Source: an uncultured bacterium
GTDB lineage: Bacteria > Patescibacteria > JAEDAM01 > Absconditabacterales > Absconditicoccaceae
DNA length: 6,148 bases
NCBI GenBank assembly: GCA_937950065.1
Contig: CALFEN010000188.1
Location: 1 to 6,148 of the forward strand
Direction of reading: 5' to 3'
In this document: in pieces, positions 1 to 6,148 of the stretch
How the letters are laid out: each line of letters starts with the position of its first letter
How positions within the stretch are numbered: the stretch's first letter is position 1
Program-made: the position numbers and the translations under genes
Notes under the pieces: generated by a model
Told to the model about the DNA's origin: nothing
The model's input: the letters and a program-made list of their open reading frames with translations, nothing else
Databases searched by the model: none

Positions 1-598
1 TCGCATTCATATCAGCCGTATCAAAGATTGTATTTAATAATTCTTTATCATAATCCCCAAGCATATTTTCAGCAGCATATTGTTTTAGCATTGTTCACTT
101 TAGAGCATCAAATACTGTACTTGCATAAATCATATTAACTTTAGGCAAATCAGTTATTTTTTTACATTCAACTATAACTGTATTTTTTATAAAGACATAA
201 AGTTTGGCTCTAAATGAGTCTAATGAAGGCATCATTTGAGCAAAGAAAAATTCATACGAACGTCCGTTTAGTTCAAAATCAGAATTCACAGGCTCACTTT
301 TAGATAATTCGGATTTATGATCGTTTCCCCAACTTACCAAAAAAGTCAAATGTAGATAAAGTTTGGAAATATTATTTGTCTCTACTGCTTCAATAAAATC
401 TCAAGATATTGGTCTAAAAATAGGATTCTCTACCATTACTTTATAAAATTCTGTTTCTTTAAGTGTTTCAAAAAATCTCGCAGAATCGAAACTATCAAGT
501 TCTCATATAAGCTGCTGCACAGTGTCTGGCAAAGTTTCAGCTATATTTCTTGCTTGATGTAAACATTGTTCTAACGACAATTGAGGAGTCTCTTGCAT
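1..598 (-). CDS. Hypothetical protein, N-terminal 199 residues (3' end outside window)
   Basis: Not recognised. Read with TGA as glycine, the frame is open from ATG at 598-596 to the window edge, giving 199 complete codons and no TAA or TAG. TGA falls at residues 32, 66 and 168; under the standard code only a shorter inner fragment survives. The start is the first ATG after a well-formed promoter and follows an A/T-rich leader without a Shine-Dalgarno. The protein looks soluble: there is no signal peptide or membrane helix. It is acidic near the N terminus (residues 10-75) and has an aromatic stretch at 115-119 (Tyr-Glu-Phe-Phe-Phe). It contains one Trp, encoded by TGG (residue 90), and one CGT arginine (residue 113). 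The gene diverges from RNase J across a 455-base gap. I am fairly sure it is a real gene but cannot assign a function. Confidence 0.75.
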
Positions 599-627
599 TT
601 ATTTTAATTAAGATATAAAACTATTTT

Positions 628-657
628 AGTATATAAGTATTTACTATATAAAGTCAA
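628..657 (-). promoter_or_regulatory. Sigma-70-type promoter of the leftward hypothetical gene
   Basis: On the minus strand a TTGACT -35 box (657-652) and a TATACT -10 box (633-628) are separated by 18 bases. The expected transcription start is near 620, leaving a leader of only about 22 bases before the ATG at 598. The leader is A/T-only around the start and has no purine-rich ribosome-binding site. This is prediction from sequence only. Confidence 0.6.
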
Positions 658-783
658 TATATTTTTTTAAATAATACTCTTTTCATAATTCTTTAGTTCA
701 TGAAAAATATATTATTTTCATATAGAAATACAATATCGTTGTAAGAAAATTGTAAATTCAAATTTTTTTAATAAATAATATAT

Positions 784-811
784 TTGATTTTTTAAAAAAA
801 ATCATTATAAA
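784..811 (+). promoter_or_regulatory. Possible promoter of the structured RNA candidate
   Basis: TTGATT (784-789), a 16-base spacer and TATAAA (806-811) form a plausible but non-consensus promoter. The predicted transcription start, about 7 bases after the -10 box, is near 818, which is exactly where the outermost stem of the downstream fold begins. That coincidence supports the call, but in such AT-rich sequence TATA-like boxes are common. Confidence 0.35.
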
Positions 812-817
812 GGAATC

Positions 818-963
818 AATCTAAAATTTTAATCTAGTCATTGCAGGAGTAAAGTTAATTATTTCTTTAATAATCCGTGCAGTGATGTGAATTTCACACA
901 TCAAATTTGATAAAAAATTATTTTTTTCCGAGCAATGACAGTTAGTTTAGATTATATCTTTTT
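818..963 (+). ncRNA. Candidate structured RNA: long hairpin closed by a terminal stem
   Basis: The segment folds as nested inverted repeats. The outer stem pairs 818-825 with 946-953 (8 bp). After an internal loop, the main helix pairs 837-844 (gtcattgc) with 932-939 (gcaatgac). It then continues, with small mismatches, one bulge and G-U pairs, through 846-864 against 912-929. The apical hairpin pairs 883-889 (tgatgtg) with 897-903 (cacatca). A five-T run (959-963) follows the closing stem, like a terminator tail. Total length would be about 145 bases. The shape, a long rod with a closing stem and internal bubble, recalls 6S RNA, but I recognise no conserved family sequence. It could instead be a regulatory leader or a DNA-level inverted repeat. 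Strand is inferred from the promoter and T-run. Confidence 0.4.
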
Positions 964-987
964 ACCTTCAAAATTTCACAAAAACGC

Positions 988-1015
988 TTGATTCTTGTAA
1001 ATTTTGTATTAAAAT
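988..1015 (+). promoter_or_regulatory. Possible promoter of the RNase J-mltG unit
   Basis: TTGATT (988-993), a 16-base spacer and TAAAAT (1010-1015) lie about 40 bases upstream of the RNase J start. The -35 sequence and spacer length match those of the possible promoter at 784-811. The leader from about 1022 to 1053 consists almost only of A and T and has no Shine-Dalgarno. The -10 match is modest in a very AT-rich setting. Confidence 0.35.
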
Positions 1016-1053
1016 AATATATATTTTTATAAATTAATTAATAAAAACTAAAA

Positions 1054-2946
1054 ATGATAGATTCAACTATAAATTCAAACATCAAAATTGATTTTGAAGC
1101 AAAACCTCCGAAAAAAAGGAGAAGAGAACCAAAAAATGATTTCGTAGCAAGTTTTAGAGAAACTCCAAGTACATGATCAGAAAAACCTGTAAGAATTATC
1201 CCTATGTGATGACTTGAACAGGTAGGTCAAAATATGACCATCGTAGAATATGAAAACGATATACTTATAATAGATGCAGGTATGATGATGCCTGGCTGAG
1301 AAGTATATTGAGTGGATTATATTATCCCTGATATATCATATCTCAAAGACAAAAAAGATAAGATAAGATGAATAATAATAACCCACGGACATCTTGACCA
1401 TATTTGAGCACTTAAGCACATACTCCCAGAATTAAATTATCCAAAAGTATATGCAAGTATGCTAGCAACATGACTTATCAAAAAATCACTTGAATGAACA
1501 CCAGCAATGAATGCTGCAGAATTCCAGGTAGTAAACCCAGATATAGATATATTATCACTATGAGTATTCAACGTGGAATTTTTTAGAGTAAATCATAGTA
1601 TCCCAGAACCTATGGGACTTTCTATTTATACTCCAAAATGACTTGTAGTTCATACATGAGATTTTAAAATAGATTTTACGCCAGCTATAGACAAAACTGC
1701 AGACCTTGCAAAAATCGCAAGAATATGACAGGAATGAGTAAAAGTTTTGATGTCTGATAGTACAAATGCTACCAAACCTTGAAAATCTCCTTCAGAACTA
1801 CAGGTATGACAAAGTCTCGAACAAATTATCAAAAATTCTAATTCAAGACTTATCATAGCAACATTTAGTTCTTTGATATGAAGAATAGCACAGATCATAG
1901 ATTTTGCAGTAAAATACAACAAAATAGTCTTTCTTTCAGGAAGATCTATGGTAAACAATATCGAAATAGCCAGACAACTTGGTTATGTAAATGCCCCTCA
2001 ATGAATAATAAGAAAAGTAAATAGCGATATAGATGCTTTACCAGATGACAGAGTAATAATATTGACTACTGGAAGCCAGTGAGAAGATTTTTCAGCGTTG
2101 GTGAGAATAGCCAAATGAGAACATCCTCAAATCAAAATCAGACCAAAAGATAAAATATTACTTTCATCAGTACCTATCCCAGGTAATGAAATGGCTGTGG
2201 TAAATATGATGAACGATCTTATCAAAAAATGAGCTGATGTAATAACAAATAAAGACCTTGATCTGCACGTATCAGGACATGGTTATCAAGACGATTTGAG
2301 AATGATGCTTTCTTTGGTACAGCCGCAATATTTCGTACCTGTACACGGTGATTTATATATGAGATTTGCTCACAAAAAAATCGGTACAGAACTTGGGATA
2401 GAAGACGAAAAAACTCTCCTTGTAGAGAACTGAAGTATAATAGAAGTATATGATGATAAAGTAAAACTTGCTCCAAAGAGATTAAAAATGGACGTAGTAA
2501 TGATAGACTGACTTGGAATAGGAAGTATGGCTGGAGAATATGTAATGAAAGCCCGCCAGATAATGTCCCAAGACGGTATGGTAGCTCTTATATTTAAAGT
2601 AGACTCAAAAAATAAGCAGCTTGTATGAAATATCCAGATAGAATCAAGATGATTTGTGTATTCTGCAGAAGTCAAAAAAATTCATACAAATATAGTAGAT
2701 TTTGCTAAAAAAAGATACTATGAATTATTGAAACAAAAAAAAGAAGTTAAGGATGTTCTCAAAGAATTAAAAGAAGAACTTAACGAATTTTTGACAAAAA
2801 CAGTTGGAAGAGTACCGATGATAATACCTATGTTTGTATATATCAATAGAGACCCTGCAGGAAATATCAAAGATGATATGCCTACAGAGGATGCTTTAAT
2901 CTGAATGACATTGGATGAACAACCAGAGACTACAGACCAAATTTAA
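1054..2946 (+). CDS. rnj: Ribonuclease J (metallo-beta-lactamase/beta-CASP family)
   Basis: This 630-residue protein is a 5'-to-3' exo- and endoribonuclease for mRNA decay and RNA maturation. The reading needs 26 TGA codons as glycine. The metallo-beta-lactamase core shows the metal-binding signature H111-G-H-L-D-H116, H181 in NHSIPEP and D203 in HTGDFKID. The beta-CASP part has TTGSQGE (338-344) and HVSGH (405-409), and the last metal ligand is H431 in PVHGD. The C-terminal domain contains the typical DGLGIG (485-490) and SRGFVY (531-536) segments. The family is usually about 555 residues. Here an N-terminal tail of about 37 residues carries a basic cluster (KKRRR, 20-24), and a short acidic tail follows the C-terminal domain. 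The start is the first in-frame ATG after an A/T leader without a Shine-Dalgarno. mltG starts inside the last 32 bases, so the two are probably co-transcribed. Confidence 0.96.
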
Positions 2947-4012
2947 AAAAAAGAAAAAAAAATCTAATATATTTATTTTTATATTGCTTTTTGTAGGGAT
3001 TACTATTTTTGTTGTGTCCAAAATTTTAACACGAATAGTAAACAAAGAAATTTCCCTACATCAAGAGATAACTATAAATGAAGGAAACTGAATTACAGAT
3101 TTTTATAAAAATATCTGAAATTTTGACGCTATTTCATTTAAAACATATCTAAAAGATAATAATATAAATTTGGATAATATTAAACCTTGAAAATATACAT
3201 TCAGTTGAAATTACAGCAAAACACAACTTATAGAGATGTTTAGAAATTGACCAAATGATAATGATATAACTTTAAGACTTTTGGAATGATGAAATATTTA
3301 TAATTATGATCAGGCACTTTCGTACAAAGGCTATATAAGCACATGAGACTATATCGCTTTTGTACAAAATCCTGAAATTATAGCGAAATACAAAAGTAAG
3401 TACCAATTTTTGGCAAAATCTTGAGACATAACTACTCTTGAAGGATTTTTATATCCAGACACATACATCATAGCCAAAAACAAAGATTTAATTGACCAAC
3501 TTGTATATCTACAACTAGAGAATTTTAATACAAGAGTACGGGAAAAATATAAGGATGAACTAATAAACTTGCCAAATAAACTGAAAGATAATGGATACAG
3601 GGAACTCAATTTTTATCAAATTATCACTTTAGCCTCTATTATAGAAAAAGAAGAATGAAATCCTCAAAATAAACCTATAATCGCAGGTATCTTTCTCAAT
3701 AGACTCAAAGCATGACGGAGGTTAGACGCTGACGTTTCTCTCTGCTATTGACTCAAAATGTCATATCTTGACTGCACCAAGACAGTGATAGCTGAAAATA
3801 TAGATGATAAGACAAATAAATATAATACAAGAAAAGTTAAATGAATCCCTCCATCCCCTATCTGAAATCCAACTGCAGACACTTTTGAATGATTGATAAA
3901 CTTTAAAAAAACAGAATACATGTTTTATTTACACAACAAAGATGGGATAATAGAACCATCTGTAACCAATCAAGAACACTCTGAGAAAAAATACGAAGAA
4001 CTAAAAAATTAG
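2915..4012 (+). CDS. mltG: Endolytic murein transglycosylase MltG
   Basis: This 365-residue membrane-anchored lytic transglycosylase would cut nascent peptidoglycan strands and so set glycan chain length. Fifteen TGA codons are read as glycine. Residues 10-16 form a basic cluster, followed by one membrane helix at about 18-36; the rest would face outward. Family marks are YPDTY (180-184), the catalytic-Glu segment ASIIEKEEG with E244, FLNRL followed by DADVSLCYG, YNT (303-305), GIPPSPIGNP (310-319) and the closing EHS (354-356). Length is near the usual 330-380. The ATG at 2915 is the only ATG between the preceding in-frame TAA (2897) and the membrane helix. It overlaps the RNase J gene by 32 bases, which suggests translational coupling. 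The gene has no TGG. It has CGG at residues 209 and 268 and CGA at 40, and residue 209 aligns with a Trp in other MltG proteins. Confidence 0.93.
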
Positions 4013-4047
4013 GAATAAGCACCTAATAACTGCTACTCTAATTTTTT
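4003..4047 (+). terminator. Probable intrinsic terminator after mltG
   Basis: The sequence aaaaaattag (4003-4012), which includes the mltG stop codon, pairs perfectly with ctaatttttt (4038-4047). An inner stem, agca (4018-4021) with tgct (4031-4034), extends it toward the loop. The 3' arm ends in six T. A competing smaller hairpin pairs attagg (4008-4013) with cctaat (4022-4027). The stem is A/T-rich, so termination strength is uncertain, but the position right at the stop codon fits an operon end. The remaining bases to 4140 show nothing recognisable. Confidence 0.55.
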
Positions 4048-4140
4048 GAATTTCTTAAACCAAAATTTTTTAACTTTATTTGTGAAATTAAAATAATTTT
4101 TGTTATAGATTATTGTATATAAATTTTGTGTAAAAAAAAC

Positions 4141-4169
4141 TTGACATATATTTATATTATCAGTATAAT
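4141..4169 (+). promoter_or_regulatory. Perfect consensus sigma-70-type promoter
   Basis: TTGACA (4141-4146) and TATAAT (4164-4169) are both exact consensus hexamers with the optimal 17-base spacer. The expected transcription start is near 4176, giving a leader of about 35 bases with no Shine-Dalgarno before the ATG at 4211. A second TATAAT at 4189-4194 has no matching -35 box. This is the strongest promoter in the window and should give high basal transcription of the two small genes downstream. Confidence 0.85.
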
Positions 4170-4210
4170 TATTATATGATTAAGATTTTATAATATAAAT
4201 AATAACAAAT

Positions 4211-4420
4211 ATGACATTTAACCTATTTGAAAAGAAACCTCAATCACCATTTGGGTTGACATGACAAACTGATAAAAGACATATAAGTATAGATTGAAAC
4301 CCTATACACATGTTTTATACAGATCTACAAGAACAAGACTGAAAATTAAATCCTGTATTAAAAGGATTTTTGGAGACACAAGAAAAAGAATTTGATGAAT
4401 TATTCGACATCTCTCTTTAA
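4211..4420 (+). CDS. Small hypothetical protein, 69 aa
   Basis: Not recognised. The frame runs from ATG to TAA with three TGA glycines (residues 18, 29 and 44), so a standard-code gene caller would miss it. It sits about 35 bases after the start predicted for a perfect consensus promoter, which is the main support for a real gene. The product looks soluble and acidic: a polar N-terminal part (residues 1-25, Pro/Lys/Gln-rich), a middle with GNPIHMFY around 29-36, and a Glu/Asp-rich C-terminal stretch (53-67) likely to be helical. There is no signal peptide, membrane segment or cysteine. The 148-codon gene follows after 28 bases, probably in the same transcript. Confidence 0.65.
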
Positions 4421-4448
4421 TTATTTTAAAAGTTAAAATACAAATAAA

Positions 4449-4895
4449 ATGCAATTTAAACTAAATCAGAAAAACAAAAAACAAAGATTGAAAGAATTTC
4501 ATGATAATTTAGTTTTTTTGGAACAAATTAGCGGTGGGAAAACTTGAGACCAAAATTATGTATGACTACCATTGCCAAGCAAAGAATTTTTGGCAATGAT
4601 AATAAATGATCCTAAATTAAAATTACCTAGGAATATTGATTTACAAACAAAACTGGCCTATAAAAAAGAAATGATGAATCTCTTAAGATGATTTAATATT
4701 AGAATATATCTTTTTTTAGCAAAGATATTCTACAAAGTAAAAAAAATAATAAGCTTACCAAGTGAAAGCTGCCCATTTGATCAGGAAGAGATGAGATTAA
4801 TATCTTCAATACAATCAAGAACACAAAATATAGCACAAAATATGTATTGAATTACAAATTACAAATATTATCAAGACATAATATCAAACGGTTAA
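4449..4895 (+). CDS. Hypothetical protein, 148 aa
   Basis: Not recognised. The frame is open from ATG to TAA with TGA glycines at residues 33, 39, 81 and 134. It begins 28 bases after the 69-codon gene and ends 20 bases before a strong terminator, so the two small genes form a compact unit. The N terminus is strongly basic (lysines at 4, 8, 10, 11 and 15). Residues 84-103 form a hydrophobic, Lys-punctuated stretch (IYLFLAKIFYKVKKII) that could be an amphipathic or membrane-lying helix but is not a clear transmembrane segment. The C-terminal third is Gln/Asn/Ser-rich and includes one cysteine (108). A nucleic-acid-binding or membrane-associated role would be guesswork. The start lacks a Shine-Dalgarno and follows an A-rich leader. 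Confidence 0.7.
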
Positions 4896-4915
4896 GAAAT
4901 ATTTTATAAAATTTC

Positions 4916-4947
4916 AAAAAACTACCTCTTTTATAGGTAGTTTTTTT
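4916..4947. terminator. Strong, probably bidirectional intrinsic terminator
   Basis: aaaaaactacct (4916-4927) and aggtagtttttt (4935-4946) form a perfect 12-bp stem around a 7-base loop, with a seven-T run on the plus strand (4941-4947) and six A on the other side. It lies between convergent genes: the 148-codon gene ends at 4895 on plus, and the sugar-nucleotide gene ends at 4994 on minus. It can therefore stop transcription from both sides. Confidence 0.9.
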
Positions 4948-4993
4948 GTCCAAACAAATATAATTATCTCTAAATTTTATAATTTTTATAGTA

Positions 4994-5947
4994 TTATAAA
5001 TCTTGAGCTCTAAAATAATCAATGGTTTTTTTGAGTCAATCATCTAATTTCATAACTGGCTCCCGATTTAATATCTGTTTTGCCAAAGTTATATCTGCCA
5101 AAAGAATTTTTGGAGGTTCATTGTAATATGTCTTATCATCTGATTTATCTTTAAATACTATCTTACTTCTGCTTTGAGGAAGTAAAGATAATATCCTTTC
5201 GGCTATTTGTTTAATAGTTATCTCTGTTGGAGATCAAAGATTTATAGGTCAAATAAATCAATTATTCACCTTCATAAGCAATATCAAAGACTCTATCAAA
5301 TCATCGACATACTGTATTCAAAGTTTTTTATTAACATCTCAATACAATACTATATTTTCACTTTTTAAAGCTTTTATTATCATGTAACTTATAAGTTTAC
5401 CGTCCATAGCTTTCATATTTGGTCAATACGTCTTAAATATCCTAGCAATCTTTATATCAACACCATATTCTTTGTGGTATGACATAAATATTGTTTCTGC
5501 AGCTCTTTTCCCTTCACTATAAGAATTATTTACATCTATTGTATCCACACTTCATGGATAATCCTCTTTTGGCATAGAAACTCCTTCTCCATAAATTCTG
5601 GAAGTAGAAGCCTGCAAAACTTTTGCCTTTACCCTAGTAGCAAGTTCAAGCATATTTACAGATCACATTACCGAAGTCTTTATAGTTTCAACTGGATTTC
5701 TTTGCTTATGTTGAGGATAATTCGGACAGGCAAGATTATAAATTTCATCTACCTGTATAAAAAAAGGCTGCGTAATATCATGCAATACAAAAGAGAATTT
5801 GGGATTACCAAGTAAATCATAAATATTTGATCTATCAGATCAAAATAAATTATCAAGACATATTACTTCATGTCATTTTAGTAATAATTTCCTACAAAGG
5901 TGTGATCCTATAAATCACGCTCATCAAGTAACTAATATTTTTTTCAT
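4994..5947 (-). CDS. Extended-SDR sugar-nucleotide enzyme, divergent UDP-glucuronate decarboxylase-like
   Basis: This 317-residue NAD-dependent epimerase/dehydratase reads through 14 TGA glycines, including three of the four glycines in the NAD-binding TGGAGFIG loop (7-14). Overall it follows UDP-glucuronate decarboxylase (UXS): YNLACP (70-75), NPVETIKTSVMGSVNML (84-100), the catalytic pair Y143/K147 in YSEGK, GVDIKIARIF (162-171), QYVDDL (212-217) and the terminal DDGLKKTIDYF. Several UXS substrate-site positions differ. STSE is STSR (R117), RIFN is RIFK (K172), GPRM is GPNM, and the Arg of the QTRSF segment is missing. It may therefore have another substrate or reaction. CGG at residue 295 falls where the family has the Trp of LGWxP. 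The start is the only suitable ATG before the Rossmann motif, after an A-rich leader with no Shine-Dalgarno. The upstream neighbour, 35 bases away, is another UDP-sugar enzyme. Confidence 0.88.
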
Positions 5948-5961
5948 TTTTTATGTTTTTT

Positions 5962-5980
5962 AAAAAAGGGCAAAACGCCC
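5962..5980 (-). terminator. Small terminator-like hairpin between the two sugar-nucleotide genes
   Basis: On the minus strand GGGC (5980-5977) and GCCC (5971-5968) enclose a five-base loop and are followed by six T (5967-5962). The stem is short but all G/C, which stands out in this AT-rich DNA. It lies 3 bases after the stop of the upstream epimerase and about 15 bases before the next ATG, so it would reduce or regulate read-through into the downstream gene. Confidence 0.6.
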
Positions 5981-5982
5981 CC

Positions 5983-6148
5983 TTATTTATAAAAAGTTTT
6001 GTACCAATCCATAGTTATTTTTATTCACTCTTCTATCTTGGTAGTCGGTTGCCAACCCAGTTTCTCTATAGTATAATCTATATTCGCCCGAGTAGCAGGC
6101 ACATCTCCAGGCTGGATATCCATATAATTTTTTATAGCCTTCTTCCCC
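5983..6148 (-). CDS. UDP-glucuronate 4-epimerase-like protein, C-terminal 54 residues (5' end outside window)
   Basis: Only the C terminus is present. It matches the end of CapI/GAE-type UDP-glucuronate 4-epimerases, SDR enzymes that interconvert UDP-glucuronate and UDP-galacturonate for surface polysaccharides. The visible run is GKKAIKN, then IQPGDVPAT-x-AN, then KLGWQP, EEGIK and DWYKTFYK before TAA. The IQPGDVPAT-x-A segment is characteristic of this subgroup, where x is normally Tyr, Trp or Phe. Here x (residue 20 of the fragment) is encoded by CGG, which would be Arg in the standard code. One TGA glycine precedes IKIT, where the family has EEGI. Two TGG tryptophans (LGWQP and DWY) are present. 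Assignment to UDP-glucuronate rather than another hexuronate or hexose rests on this short tail, so substrate specificity is moderately certain. Confidence 0.78.

Larger units (their letters stand above)
599..1053. other. Intergenic region between divergent genes
   Basis: This 455-base AT-rich gap has no convincing coding frame even when TGA is treated as sense. Its left end holds the promoter of the leftward gene (628-657). Its right half holds a candidate structured RNA (818-963) with its own possible promoter, then a possible promoter for the RNase J unit (988-1015). Between about 660 and 780 I see only A/T tracts and short inverted repeats, such as 680-686 with 700-706 and 729-733 with 739-743, which are expected by chance at this composition. 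Confidence 0.6.

Noticed and set aside
644..721. A 25-residue minus-strand ORF readable only with TGA as glycine
   Set aside because: It is very short and overlaps the -35 region of the adjacent promoter. Open frames of this size are expected by chance when one stop codon is lost.
818..963. A tRNA, SRP RNA, RNase P RNA or tmRNA in the intergenic region
   Set aside because: No cloverleaf, T-loop sequence or conserved core motif of these RNAs is visible on either strand. Only a rod-like fold is supported.
660..1050. A replication origin in the AT-rich gap
   Set aside because: I find no cluster of DnaA-box-like sequences (TTATCCACA and variants), no dnaA/dnaN neighbours and no iterons. AT-richness is general in this genome.
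1650..2675. Several minus-strand open frames opposite RNase J
   Set aside because: They lie inside a well-supported gene on the other strand, resemble no protein family and vary in frame, so they are antisense shadows.
2656..2904. A separate 82-codon plus-strand gene
   Set aside because: It is the C-terminal part of RNase J in the same frame, cut out between two TGA glycine codons.
1054..4012. RNase J and mltG as pseudogenes full of nonsense codons
   Set aside because: Every interruption is TGA, each falls where glycine or a tolerant position is expected, and the catalytic motifs are intact. Recoding explains all of it.
4852..5043. A 63-codon minus-strand gene between the convergent units
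   Set aside because: It runs through the strong terminator stem and the ends of two real genes, and its composition is just translated A/T-rich sequence.

Overview
The window is AT-rich bacterial DNA that makes sense only if in-frame TGA is read as glycine (translation table 25). All seven coding regions are broken by TGA under the standard code and fully open under table 25. I count 66 in-frame TGA codons against about 45 GGN codons, and all six stop codons in the window are TAA or TAG. This recoding is known from the Gracilibacteria (BD1-5) / Absconditabacteria (SR1) branch of the Patescibacteria (CPR). A second signal is that the four CGG codons fall where homologous families carry Trp or another aromatic/hydrophobic residue. 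That suggests CGG (and perhaps CGA) is read as Trp here, which would favour an Absconditabacterales-like organism.

Layout from left to right. (1) 1-598, minus: the first 199 codons of an unrecognised gene, with a good promoter just upstream. (2) 599-1053: a 455-base intergenic region whose right half folds into a long imperfect hairpin (about 818-963). It is preceded by a plausible promoter and followed by a T-run, so it is a candidate structured RNA. A second putative promoter precedes the next gene. (3) 1054-4012, plus: a two-gene unit with a 32-base overlap. It encodes ribonuclease J (630 aa, extended at both ends) and the lytic transglycosylase MltG (365 aa, one membrane anchor), and a terminator-like stem overlaps the mltG stop. 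(4) 4141-4895, plus: a perfect consensus sigma-70-type promoter (TTGACA-17-TATAAT) drives two small unrecognised genes (69 and 148 aa), closed by a strong intrinsic terminator. (5) 4994-6148, minus: two nucleotide-sugar genes of the extended SDR family. The upstream one, cut by the window edge, looks like a UDP-glucuronate 4-epimerase. The downstream one resembles UDP-glucuronate decarboxylase but has lost several substrate-site residues. A small terminator-like hairpin lies between them.

The genes cover RNA turnover (RNase J), termination of peptidoglycan strands (MltG) and surface-sugar precursors (two UDP-sugar enzymes), as expected for a small CPR cell with a wall and surface glycans. None of the six visible start codons has a Shine-Dalgarno sequence. 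Five follow A/T-rich leaders, and mltG starts inside the RNase J gene. I see no mobile element, CRISPR array, tRNA or rRNA.
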